A stretch of 34,392 nucleotides of DNA from Microcaldota archaeon (GTDB lineage Archaea > Micrarchaeota > Micrarchaeia > Micrarchaeales > Micrarchaeaceae). The notes under the pieces are model-generated. The model did not search any database, was not told the origin of the DNA, and saw only the letters and a list, made by a program, of their open reading frames with translations. How positions within the stretch are numbered: the first letter of the stretch is position 1; each line of letters opens with the position of its first letter. Position numbers and translations under genes: made by a program. Where the stretch lies: NCBI GenBank assembly GCA_021801905.1, contig JAKABJ010000006.1:1-34392 (forward strand), written 5' to 3'. Below, piece by piece: positions 25,201 to 32,277 of the stretch.

Positions 25201-26130
25201 CTATACTGTTATGTGGAAGGTGGATCTTATGTAACTTCCAAGTATTATTGTTATTATAGCAACCCCTAAAGATATCGCCAATGTCTTGCCAACTCCCCTT
25301 AATATGCTTCTATCACTCACTAATGATATCATGGCTGAAGTTATAGTTAGCACTATCCCGGTTACTATAACCGCAATGGCTATTCCTGCATAACCAGCAA
25401 TGCCAAAAATAAATGGTGAGAGGGGAAATAGAGTGCCGATAAAATAGAACACTCCTACATAAAATCCTGATTTTATTGCTTCCTTGCCTTCCCCAATTCT
25501 CTCCCTCTTCCCATCAATTTTATTTTGATAGTCTGTAGATAAATATGCACCAGCAGCCATAGACAGGGTGCCAGAAATGGCAACTATTAGCCCAGCTATG
25601 AATATCAATACGGGATTTTCAAGAGCAGCGGCAAGGCCCACAACAACAGCAAGCAGTTCAACCAATCCGTCATTCATTCCGAACATTATGTCTTTTACAT
25701 TCCTGAAAAATCTGTTAGTCTCTATTATCTTCTTTTCAAGCGGTTCTTCTTCGGTCTCTTCGCTTTTTTTTATCCTGTTTATTATCACCTTTTCTTTTTC
25801 TGAGAATTCTCCGATTGAGTTTTGAAGTTTATTTTTAAAATTGTCCTCTTCGTGCTCTATTGCCTTCATAGTTATTCCAAGGCCGAAAATCTTCCTAAAA
25901 GCAAAAAACATCCTGATTTTTATTTGAGACGGAGAATTTCTGACAGCACTGCCAGACATAATGCTGCTCCACATCTCAGAATGCTCTTTTTCCAATTTTG
26001 CAAGTTTTTCAAGAGCAGCTTTTGTGGTATTTACCTTTTCTTTTCTGGATAATTCATGAAAAAGAGAGTAATGCGAAAGCTCCAACATGAAAAGCCCATT
26101 AATTAAGCGTTCTTTTTCATTTTTGTCCAT
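25201..26130 (-). CDS. Ferritin-like plus VIT1-type iron/manganese transporter fusion
   Basis: From the chosen start it has 309 residues. The first ~130 are helical and rich in Glu and His (LEKEHSEMW, IEHEEDNFK), like the rubrerythrin or ferritin-like domain found in front of some VIT1 proteins. The remainder is a VIT1/CCC1 domain starting DIMFGMNDGLVELLAVVVGLAAA, with about five membrane segments. The family moves Fe2+ or Mn2+ across membranes. The frame continues upstream to a GTG at 26166 and an ATG at 26157. That extension runs through a hairpin, and GTGAT lies just ahead of the ATG at 26130, so the shorter form is preferred. Confidence 0.85.
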   Translation of the reverse strand: MDKNEKERLINGLFMLELSHYSLFHELSRKEKVNTTKAALEKLAKLEKEHSEMWSSIMSGSAVRNSPSQIKIRMFFAFRKIFGLGITMKAIEHEEDNFKNKLQNSIGEFSEKEKVIINRIKKSEETEEEPLEKKIIETNRFFRNVKDIMFGMNDGLVELLAVVVGLAAALENPVLIFIAGLIVAISGTLSMAAGAYLSTDYQNKIDGKRERIGEGKEAIKSGFYVGVFYFIGTLFPLSPFIFGIAGYAGIAIAVIVTGIVLTITSAMISLVSDRSILRGVGKTLAISLGVAIITIILGSYIRSTFHITV

Positions 26131-26160
26131 AAAATCACTTTTTCTGCGCGAGGCCATATC

Positions 26161-26186
26161 TCCCACGGCTGAAGCCCTGGGATTTC
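26161..26186 (-). repeat. Hairpin resembling the right end of an IS200/IS605-type element
   Basis: On the minus strand TCCCA-G-GGC, loop TTCA, GCC-G-TGGGA forms a stem with one G-G mismatch. Stems of this form (CCCACGG ... CCGTGGG) are typical of TnpB-encoding element ends in archaea. It begins GAAATCCCA and ends TGGGA, as does the hairpin at 5360-5386. It lies 43 nt downstream of a small minus-strand frame with a TnpB-like NAARRIA peptide. Confidence 0.45.
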
Positions 26187-26228
26187 AATGCTGGCTTTTT
26201 GATTGATCAAGAAAGGTGTTGCAGAGTT

Positions 26229-26399
26229 TTAAGAGACGCATATTATGTCCGCGTCCTGGCTTCTCCTGTTGAGAAAGATATGTTCCGCATCTGTATCCTT
26301 TTTCAAGATAATCATGTTCTTTACCGTGTTAAGATTTATACATATTGCTATTCTACGGGCCGCATTCATCCCTTTCTCAAGATGGATTTTCCCATCCAC
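26229..26399 (-). pseudogene. Possible decayed TnpB C-terminal remnant or small unknown gene
   Basis: The gap between polX and the VIT1 gene holds a minus-strand frame of 56 residues from a GTG at 26399. It contains HLEKGMNAARRIAI, which recalls the DxNAAxNIA motif at the C-terminus of TnpB transposon nucleases. A TnpB-type end hairpin follows downstream. The zinc-ribbon cysteines expected just before that motif are missing, so at best this is a degraded 3' end. A small AbrB-like or unrelated protein cannot be excluded. No ribosome binding site is seen before the GTG. Confidence 0.3.
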
Positions 26400-26439
26400 A
26401 TTTATAATGCTGCACCCGAAGAGCGTGGGGGTTCTCAGA

Positions 26440-28188
26440 TCATTTTGCTAAAATTTTTTGTAGACTAATTAAATTTAGCGCATTTAATACCTTGTCTTTT
26501 TTTAGCCATCCTCTTCTTGCAGTTCCAACCCCATACCTCATAAAATCCATATGCGAAATACTGTGAGAATCTGTATTTATAGAGAACATTACTTTATACT
26601 TTGACAACAGCATTATATTGGTATCATTTAAATCTGTCCTGTCGGGAAATGCATTTATCTCTAGAGCCACATGGTTTTCCTCTGCAGCCTCTGCCACCCT
26701 CTCCAAATCTATTGCATAACCTGCTCTTGCCTTATGCATTTTCATATCCCCTATAAGTCTACCTGTAGGGTGAGCAAATATATCTACTAAACCGGAGCTA
26801 AAAGCCCTTATGACCCTGTCTGTCATGTCTTTTTCATTCATGTTGAAAGATGTATGAACCGAAGCCACTACGCAATCCATCTGTTTTAATGTCTCATCTT
26901 CAAGGTCTAAGCTTCCATCTTTTAGTATGTCTACCTCTGCTCCATATAAAATATCAATTTTGCCCTCTACTGATTTCCTTACCTTATCAACTTTTTTGAA
27001 ATATGCCTTGAATTTTTTATCATCCATCCCTTTTGCTATATGTTCACTTTTTGAATGATTGGTGGTTGCAAAATATTCGTATCCATGCCTTATCGCTGCA
27101 TCCGCCATCTCCTCCAGCGTGTTAACCCCATCTGTCTCTTTTGTATGAGTATGAAGGTCCCCTTTTATATCTGCAAGCTCTACCAATTTTGGTATCCTAT
27201 GCTCTAGTGCTAGTTTTACTTCCCCTCTATCCTCGCGCATTTCCGGAGGCATCCACTGCATACCAAGCTTTTCATAAATGCTCTCTTCTGAGATTCCGCC
27301 GATATTCTTATTGGATTTGTTAAACAGCCCGTATTCATTTAGTTTGTAGCCTTTATCTATTGCTATTTGCCTTACCTGTATGTTATGGTCACGGCTGCCA
27401 GTAAAATATTGAACTGCCGCACCGAAGCTCAAGGGCTCTAAAACCCTCAAATCGCAGTTCAGCCCTATTTTTAAAAAAACCGAGGATTTTGTAGGTCCTT
27501 TCTGTATCACTTTGCTTACCTCATCCATATTGGCGAAGAAATCCATGACCTCAGGCCCTCTCTTTGATATGGCAAGAATGTCAATATCCCCAACAGTCTC
27601 CCTCATTCTCCTTGCAGAGCCTGCTATCATGACCTTCTCTACCAAACCGCTCCTGTCTATCTTATCTACAATCTTCTCAGCTACAGGAAGAACATATCCA
27701 AGAATCTGCCTGCCGCTGCCTGATTCCAGCATAAGCAATCCCTCACGCATAACCTCTTCGCTTTTCTTCCCGAAACCCTCCAGCCCTTTTATCTTATGGG
27801 CTTCTATAGCTTTCTTCAAATCTTCCCTATTCTTTATACCAATTTTTCTGTATAGAAGTATTGCTTTTTTTGCACCCAAACCCGGCACCGCAGTTAGGGA
27901 TGTCATATCTATAGGGTATTTTTTCTTCAATTTTTCATATTTGGATAGCCTTCCGGTATTTACGAGCTCCTCTATATGCCTTGACATTGTAGTCCCTATT
28001 CCCGGGATTTCCATAAGGGCCTTTATCCCTCCTTTCCTATATATTTCATCTACAGGCTCCTGCATTGTACTTATCATAAGGGCAGCCTTCCTGTATGCCC
28101 TGACTTCAAACCTCACATTGGGAAAATCCTCTAAACTCAACATGCTTGCTATCTCATCGAAGATTTCAGCAACCTTTTTGTTATCCAT
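26440..28188 (-). CDS. polX: Family X DNA polymerase with PHP domain (PolX)
   Basis: A 582-residue repair polymerase for gap filling. The N-terminal 8-kDa domain has two helix-hairpin-helix motifs (IPGIG at 61-65, VPGLG at 101-105). The palm has GS at 190-191 and catalytic Asp201, Asp203 (GDIDIL) and Asp246 (NCDLRVL). The C-terminal PHP domain keeps its metal ligands: HTHTKETDG from His346, NHSKS, GAEVDI, SVHTSF, AHPTGR and DSHS. It is therefore probably an active phosphoesterase or 3'-5' exonuclease. The arrangement matches bacterial and archaeal PolX. It is divergent from the gene at 28243 across 54 nt. Confidence 0.95.
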   Translation of the reverse strand: MDNKKVAEIFDEIASMLSLEDFPNVRFEVRAYRKAALMISTMQEPVDEIYRKGGIKALMEIPGIGTTMSRHIEELVNTGRLSKYEKLKKKYPIDMTSLTAVPGLGAKKAILLYRKIGIKNREDLKKAIEAHKIKGLEGFGKKSEEVMREGLLMLESGSGRQILGYVLPVAEKIVDKIDRSGLVEKVMIAGSARRMRETVGDIDILAISKRGPEVMDFFANMDEVSKVIQKGPTKSSVFLKIGLNCDLRVLEPLSFGAAVQYFTGSRDHNIQVRQIAIDKGYKLNEYGLFNKSNKNIGGISEESIYEKLGMQWMPPEMREDRGEVKLALEHRIPKLVELADIKGDLHTHTKETDGVNTLEEMADAAIRHGYEYFATTNHSKSEHIAKGMDDKKFKAYFKKVDKVRKSVEGKIDILYGAEVDILKDGSLDLEDETLKQMDCVVASVHTSFNMNEKDMTDRVIRAFSSGLVDIFAHPTGRLIGDMKMHKARAGYAIDLERVAEAAEENHVALEINAFPDRTDLNDTNIMLLSKYKVMFSINTDSHSISHMDFMRYGVGTARRGWLKKDKVLNALNLISLQKILAK

Positions 28189-28242
28189 AATGAACCATTA
28201 TTTATTCGTGTGCTGTTATTTTATTATTTAGGATTGAATATT

Positions 28243-28836
28243 ATGGGGCGTAATATGGCTCAAGAATCTGGGGTTTCGGATCAATTAAAATTGAACAACA
28301 TATACCTTGCAATTATCTCCAGATATAAAGACTACATAGAAGAGAAAGAGAGCATATCTGTCGCCGAGCTGCCCACCCTAGTTACACCAAATAACAACGC
28401 AGTTAAGGGAAAAGTGGATGAAATAAAGCGTTCTTTTGAGAAATATGATTATGACAAGGATTTCTATGAAGCAAGTTTGAAAGCATTTGAATTCGTAAAA
28501 GAAAAGATCGATTCCGTCGTCCTGCCGCTGCAGTTTTGGCTTACCCCGGAAGAGACTTTAGTGTTTTTGGTAGGAGATGCATTTGACAAAAATATACTCT
28601 TATGCAGCCTAATCATAGGGCTTGGAAATCCCTCCAGCAAAGTGATGGTCGTGATGAAATCAGATAGCAAGAGAATATTCGTAACATATGGATACAATGC
28701 GAAATTCTACCTCCTCGACCTTAACGATGGTGTTAGGGAGTTCTCAAACAGAGACGAAATAATGAATATTTTAAAAGAGGGCGAAGAGATAACCGCATAT
28801 GAATTCAATGACAGGACCTACATAGACCTTGTGTAA
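28243..28836 (+). CDS. Transglutaminase-like fold protein, catalytic Cys apparently lost
   Basis: A 197-residue protein that I do not recognise as a named family. Residues near 115-185 read LVGDAFDKNILLCSLIIGLG and later KFYLLDLNDG. This matches the layout of transglutaminase-like domains (GDCxDKAxLLxxLLxxLG ... WYLLDP) with Ala where the nucleophilic Cys should be, and no obvious catalytic His. If the fold is right, the protein is a non-catalytic binding module. The N-terminal ~90 residues are helical and charged. Start choices are 28210, 28243 and 28255; 28243 follows an AT-rich promoter-like stretch at a leaderless distance. Confidence 0.65.
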   Translation: MGRNMAQESGVSDQLKLNNIYLAIISRYKDYIEEKESISVAELPTLVTPNNNAVKGKVDEIKRSFEKYDYDKDFYEASLKAFEFVKEKIDSVVLPLQFWLTPEETLVFLVGDAFDKNILLCSLIIGLGNPSSKVMVVMKSDSKRIFVTYGYNAKFYLLDLNDGVREFSNRDEIMNILKEGEEITAYEFNDRTYIDLV

Positions 28837-28842
28837 TTCCGG

Positions 28843-28962
28843 CTATCTCACTTTTCTGCTTTTGTATACGCGCCTTTGCCTTCTTTTTAAACGCCTTATT
28901 TTCTGCTTGTTCCTGTAGCTTTTTCCTATTTTCCTATTAGATCTTGAAATGGTTTTTTGCAT
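28843..28962 (-). CDS. Very basic ~40-residue protein, possibly ribosomal (eL41-like)
   Basis: A short frame downstream of dys encodes about 39 residues from the second of two adjacent ATGs (28962; the first is at 28965). Some 18 of them are Lys or Arg. The middle, KIRRLKRRQRRVYKSRK, looks like the basic helix of eL41, the smallest ribosomal protein, but homology cannot be proved at this length. The ribosome binding site GAGGTG lies 5 nt before the second ATG and overlaps the dys stop region, so translation is probably coupled. It converges on the gene ending at 28836 with a 6-nt gap. The good ribosome site and composition argue for a real gene. Confidence 0.6.
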   Translation of the reverse strand: MQKTISRSNRKIGKSYRNKQKIRRLKRRQRRVYKSRKVR

Positions 28963-28971
28963 CATAACACC

Positions 28972-29919
28972 TCAAAGCATATCCAAAGCTGAAAACATTA
29001 TTGGCAGAATTATGGTTGCATCTCCATCTACCGTAACGTATGCAGCATCTTCCTTTATCTTGCCCCAGGATACCGCCTCTGTAAGCCTGGCTCCTGAAAG
29101 GCTTCCATCATATTGTGTTGCTGTTGTTATATAAACAGCGTAGTCCAAGCCTCCTTTAAACTGGTTCCACCATATTACATGATGCTTGCTTATTCCACCG
29201 CCAATCATTAGCGCACCCGTGACTTTATTGTCAAAGGAAATGTTGCTCAGTGCAAGTTCGTCTTTCATAAGATTTAACTTGAAGTCGTGGTCCTGAGAGA
29301 ATATGGAGAGTTGAGTTCCAAATGCACCATCAAGTATGCCTGGATTGAATATCGGCACGTTGTTTAAGTATGCCTGGCGCATTATGGAACCGTTGTCTTT
29401 TATTCTCTTTCCAAACTCAAATGCGATTTCGCTGGCACTGTACTCTTTTTTGTAATCTTTTGATGTGTATATGTCATTCATTATCTCATTAAAATTATCC
29501 TCCACTTTCTTTCCATATTCTTTATTCTCTATGAACACGTTTCCAAGCCTGTAGATCCCCATTTTATGCAGTTTCGAGTCATCGGAATTAAATGATCCAA
29601 CACTGTATTTTCCCCCTGATGCACGCGCAAGGTCGTGGTCTAGAGTACCTCCAGTTGTTATTATAGCGTCAAAATACTTTACAGAATTGGCTATTACTCC
29701 CCTTACCCCGGTCGCGATTATATCTGCAGGGAAGGAAAGAAAATTGTAAGATTTTTTGTCATTTAGCATGCGCTTTAATATTTTTATCCCAGTTATCATG
29801 TGCTGCGCTGAAAATCCTCCTACAGAATCCATTGCCTCCATAAGTTCGGATACCTTCATCCCTTTCTTAATTTTAATATCCTGAACGTCTCTCTTCAATA
29901 TATTATTCTTTGATTCCAT
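28972..29919 (-). CDS. dys: Deoxyhypusine synthase
   Basis: Transfers the aminobutyl group of spermidine to one lysine of translation factor aIF5A, the first step to hypusine. The 315-residue protein has the family segments TTGGTLDHDLAR, NVPIFNPGILDGAFG and GGGISKHHVIWWNQFKGG. The last contains the active-site lysine that forms the enzyme intermediate. Length and start (ILKRDVQDIKIKKGM) are typical. GTGA lies 9 nt before the ATG. A 40-residue basic gene follows immediately and appears to be translated with it. The target gene for aIF5A is not in the window. Confidence 0.95.
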   Translation of the reverse strand: MESKNNILKRDVQDIKIKKGMKVSELMEAMDSVGGFSAQHMITGIKILKRMLNDKKSYNFLSFPADIIATGVRGVIANSVKYFDAIITTGGTLDHDLARASGGKYSVGSFNSDDSKLHKMGIYRLGNVFIENKEYGKKVEDNFNEIMNDIYTSKDYKKEYSASEIAFEFGKRIKDNGSIMRQAYLNNVPIFNPGILDGAFGTQLSIFSQDHDFKLNLMKDELALSNISFDNKVTGALMIGGGISKHHVIWWNQFKGGLDYAVYITTATQYDGSLSGARLTEAVSWGKIKEDAAYVTVDGDATIILPIMFSALDML

Positions 29920-30065
29920 TTATTCACTTTCATAAAGTATACCTTCTTCCTTTTATTTGTATCTGTTTCTCACAATAAAGATGATAAGTTAAAGGATAAC
30001 CATATAACTGCAATACCTTTTTATCCTTTTGCGCGGATTAATAGATATTGCGACCGGGTATTTTG

Positions 30066-31145
30066 ATGGAAGCGTTGAGTAAAGACGACGAGGAAATTTT
30101 ACGCTTTATAGAAAGTGCCAAACCTAAGATTTACGTAGTAGGGACTGGAGGAAGCGGAAGCAATACAATAACAAGAATGTCTTCATTGGCAATTCAGAGC
30201 GCAGTGATGGTCGCGATGAATACAGACGCGCCTCACCTTGTAAAAACTAAAGCTGATAAGAAACTACTCATTGGTAAGAAGCTGACCAGAGGTATGGGGG
30301 CAGGAAGCGATATTAAGGTTGGAGAGCAGGCTGCTATAGAAAGCAAGGAAGAGATCCGCCATATATTGGCCGATGCGCAGCTGGTATTTGTCACATGCGG
30401 GCTTGGAGGAGGAACAGGAACCGGTTCTATAGCCACAATAGCCCATGAGGCAAAAGAGGCAGGGGCCCTTACGGTGGCCATAGTTACGCTTCCGTTTTCC
30501 AGCGAAGGCAAGACAAGAATGAAAAATGCCCTTGAAGGACTTGCAAAGCTAAAGAAAGTAACCGATACAACAATAATAATACATAATAACAAGCTTCTCT
30601 CTGTTGCTCCAGACCTTCCGCTCAACATGGCATTTAGAGTCTCTGATGAGGTTCTTGCAAGCGCAACAAAAGGGATTGTTGAGATGGTAACCAAACCAGG
30701 CATGGTAAACATAGACTTTGCAGACCTCAGAAGCGTGCTTAAGGATTCTGGATACGCGGTAATAGGGACTGGCGAAGGAATGGCAGGCAATGACGGAACG
30801 CCAAGATCCAGAATTGCTCTAGAAAATGCAATAAAAAGCCCATTACTTGATGCAGATCTGAGCTCTGCCAGCCGTGCTCTGATAAACATAATAGGAGGGG
30901 AGAGCCTTACCCTTAGGGAAGCAGAAAGCATCTTCCAGGAAGTCTCCGGAAGGATAAAAGGCGATGCACTGCTCAAGTGGGGCGCAAGAATAGACCCAGA
31001 CATGCAGAAAGATGTGATTAAAATTATGCTTGTAGTAAGCGGCGTGGACTTTCCAGACTACAGCGATGACGGGCTCAATAAAATGATAAAGCAGAATGAA
31101 GAGCTAGACCTTGACGAGCTGTTCGATAAAGATGGAGGAATTTAA
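30066..31145 (+). CDS. ftsZ2: Cell division GTPase FtsZ (copy 2)
   Basis: A 359-residue FtsZ paralogue. The GTP-binding loops are intact: VGTGGSGSNT, the signature GGGTGTG, and the T7 loop NIDFADLRS. It is about the length of copy 1 but is only distantly similar outside the motifs. The C-terminal acidic tail (ELDLDELFDKDGG) is different and may bind other partners. Archaea with two FtsZs use them in separate steps, assembly and constriction, in the species studied. Upstream TTG codons open the frame to 30048; the ATG at 30066 is preferred. Its stop overlaps the eL24 stop on the opposite strand by 2 nt. Confidence 0.93.
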   Translation: MEALSKDDEEILRFIESAKPKIYVVGTGGSGSNTITRMSSLAIQSAVMVAMNTDAPHLVKTKADKKLLIGKKLTRGMGAGSDIKVGEQAAIESKEEIRHILADAQLVFVTCGLGGGTGTGSIATIAHEAKEAGALTVAIVTLPFSSEGKTRMKNALEGLAKLKKVTDTTIIIHNNKLLSVAPDLPLNMAFRVSDEVLASATKGIVEMVTKPGMVNIDFADLRSVLKDSGYAVIGTGEGMAGNDGTPRSRIALENAIKSPLLDADLSSASRALINIIGGESLTLREAESIFQEVSGRIKGDALLKWGARIDPDMQKDVIKIMLVVSGVDFPDYSDDGLNKMIKQNEELDLDELFDKDGGI

Positions 31146-31315
31146 GCCTTTGACTTTCTTTCCTTTGCAATATTCTTCTTATTTATCTTCCTACCAACAA
31201 GTATTGCATTTTTATAGCACTTGCTTGAGCAGAAATAGTTTATAGTACCTGTCTTGTATACGTACATAGTGCCTGTACCTGTCTTGACTTCAGAAGAACA
31301 GTATGAGCATTTCAT
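31142..31315 (-). CDS. rpl24e: Large-subunit ribosomal protein eL24
   Basis: A 57-residue zinc-ribbon ribosomal protein. The N-terminal MKCSYCSSEV, with YFCSSKCYKN further on, gives the CxxC ... CxxxC zinc site characteristic of archaeal L24e. A basic C-terminus (KKNIAKERKSKA) follows. GGGGT lies just before the ATG. It is the last gene of L7Ae-eS28-eL24, a cluster conserved across archaea. It converges on ftsZ2 with overlapping stop codons. Confidence 0.95.
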   Translation of the reverse strand: MKCSYCSSEVKTGTGTMYVYKTGTINYFCSSKCYKNAILVGRKINKKNIAKERKSKA

Positions 31316-31327
31316 TAGTACCCCCTA

Positions 31328-31573
31328 TCACTTCACTCTTATCTCTCTGGCCTCTCTGCTTGTATCCGGCAATCTTACTATATCACCTATTTTTACAGGG
31401 CCAAGCATATTCCTTCTTATTATCCTGCCTTTATCCTTGCCCTCCATTATCCTGCAACTTACAGAGTAAATTTCTCCATATATCCCAGTTTTAACTTTGG
31501 TATTTACGTCAACAATCTCGGCTAAGTACCCTGATAGTTGCCTGGTTGGAGTGCTTTCATTATTCTCTGCCAT
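31328..31573 (-). CDS. rps28e: Small-subunit ribosomal protein eS28
   Basis: An 81-residue OB-fold protein of the small subunit head, near the mRNA exit. The family ending, KGRIIRRNMLGPVKIGDIVRL followed by TSREAREIRV, is nearly invariant in archaea and eukaryotes. The first dozen residues (ENNESTPTRQ) are a variable extension. It lies between L7Ae (14 nt upstream) and eL24 (12 nt downstream). Confidence 0.96.
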   Translation of the reverse strand: MAENNESTPTRQLSGYLAEIVDVNTKVKTGIYGEIYSVSCRIMEGKDKGRIIRRNMLGPVKIGDIVRLPDTSREAREIRVK

Positions 31574-31587
31574 TCAATCATTCATTA

Positions 31588-32070
31588 TTATTCGTGTTGT
31601 TCTGCTTCTGCAGGTTTCTGCTCTGTTTTTGGCTTTGCTTTCTCCTTTGCAGCTTTCTTTTCTGTTGGCTGCTCTGCCTTTGCAGGCTGAGGTTTAGAGG
31701 TTCCTCCTGAAGTGCCTGTAACCTTGCTTATTATTTCTTTTATAGCTGTTGATGCATTGCCCTGATTCTCTACAGCTATTGCAGCGCATGGCACAGACAT
31801 TCCTATTGCTTTTCCAAGTTCTAACTTGCTTGGGACATATGTGAAAGCGACCTTCTTCTGCTCGCAGAGCGTAGGTATATGCATAACTACCTCCTCTGGC
31901 TCTACATCAGTTGCTATTACTACGAAAGAAGCAATGCCTCTCTCCACGCTCTTTGTTACCTCATTAGCGCCTTTCCTTATTGGGCCGGCCTGTCTTGCCA
32001 TCTGCAGAGCCTCGTACGTCTTGCTCACAACTTCATTCGATACTTCGAACTTTACATAAGATTTTGCCAT
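31588..32070 (-). CDS. rpl7ae: Ribosomal and RNP protein L7Ae (eL8)
   Basis: Binds kink-turns in 23S rRNA, in C/D and H/ACA guide RNPs, and in RNase P RNA. Residues 1-120 form the full L7Ae fold, with ARQAGPIRKGANEVTKSVERG contacting RNA. The last 40 residues are a Lys/Glu/Pro/Ala/Gln tail (PAKAEQPTEKKAAKEKAKPK) that most archaeal L7Ae proteins lack. The frame opens 60 nt earlier, but the ATG at 32070, preceded by GGTG, begins the normal MAKSYVKFEV. The leader holds a candidate kink-turn that overlaps this ribosome binding site. Confidence 0.95.
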   Translation of the reverse strand: MAKSYVKFEVSNEVVSKTYEALQMARQAGPIRKGANEVTKSVERGIASFVVIATDVEPEEVVMHIPTLCEQKKVAFTYVPSKLELGKAIGMSVPCAAIAVENQGNASTAIKEIISKVTGTSGGTSKPQPAKAEQPTEKKAAKEKAKPKTEQKPAEAEQHE

Positions 32071-32078
32071 ACATAACA

Positions 32079-32104
32079 CCGTCGGTCTTTTAACTTCATC
32101 CAGT
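32079..32104 (-). promoter_or_regulatory. Candidate kink-turn in the L7Ae mRNA leader
   Basis: On the minus strand the leader can fold into the consensus kink-turn. One strand is helix ACUG, three unpaired GAU, GA, A, and helix GUU. After a 4-nt loop AAAA, the other strand is helix GAC, C, GA, and helix CGGU. The two sheared GA pairs, the 3-nt bulge and the flanking helices are all in the expected order. The terminal helix includes GGTG (32080-32077), the ribosome binding site for the ATG at 32070. Binding of L7Ae would cover it. The helices are short (4 and 3 bp with two wobble pairs), so the fold needs the protein or an experiment. Confidence 0.5.
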
Positions 32105-32157
32105 CTGGTATGTACTTTGGATTTGAACAAAAAGACATATCTATTCTGAGCTAAAGC

Positions 32158-32165
32158 TATTTATA
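32158..32165 (-). promoter_or_regulatory. TATA box of the L7Ae-eS28-eL24 operon
   Basis: TATAAATA on the minus strand predicts transcription starting near 32135, giving a leader of about 65 nt. The leader is long enough to contain the kink-turn candidate at 32079-32104. No other gene is seen between this box and the LamG gene ending at 32278. Confidence 0.5.
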
Positions 32166-32277
32166 CTTTATGATTGGCTTAAATTAGGAATTGAATTTTA
32201 TATTAATATTGTTTATCGCTAAACACTCTTTTTCCCATAAGACTGTACGCAATAAAACTTGAATAGATGTGAATCTC

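Noticed and set aside
26199-26468. Plus-strand 89-codon frame between the transporter and polX
   Set aside because: It runs into the end of polX on the other strand, has no ribosome binding site, and its product has no familiar features; the minus strand explains the region better.
30233-31003. 256-codon minus-strand frame inside ftsZ copy 2
   Set aside because: The opposite strand encodes all FtsZ motifs; the antisense product has no recognisable domain and no start signals.
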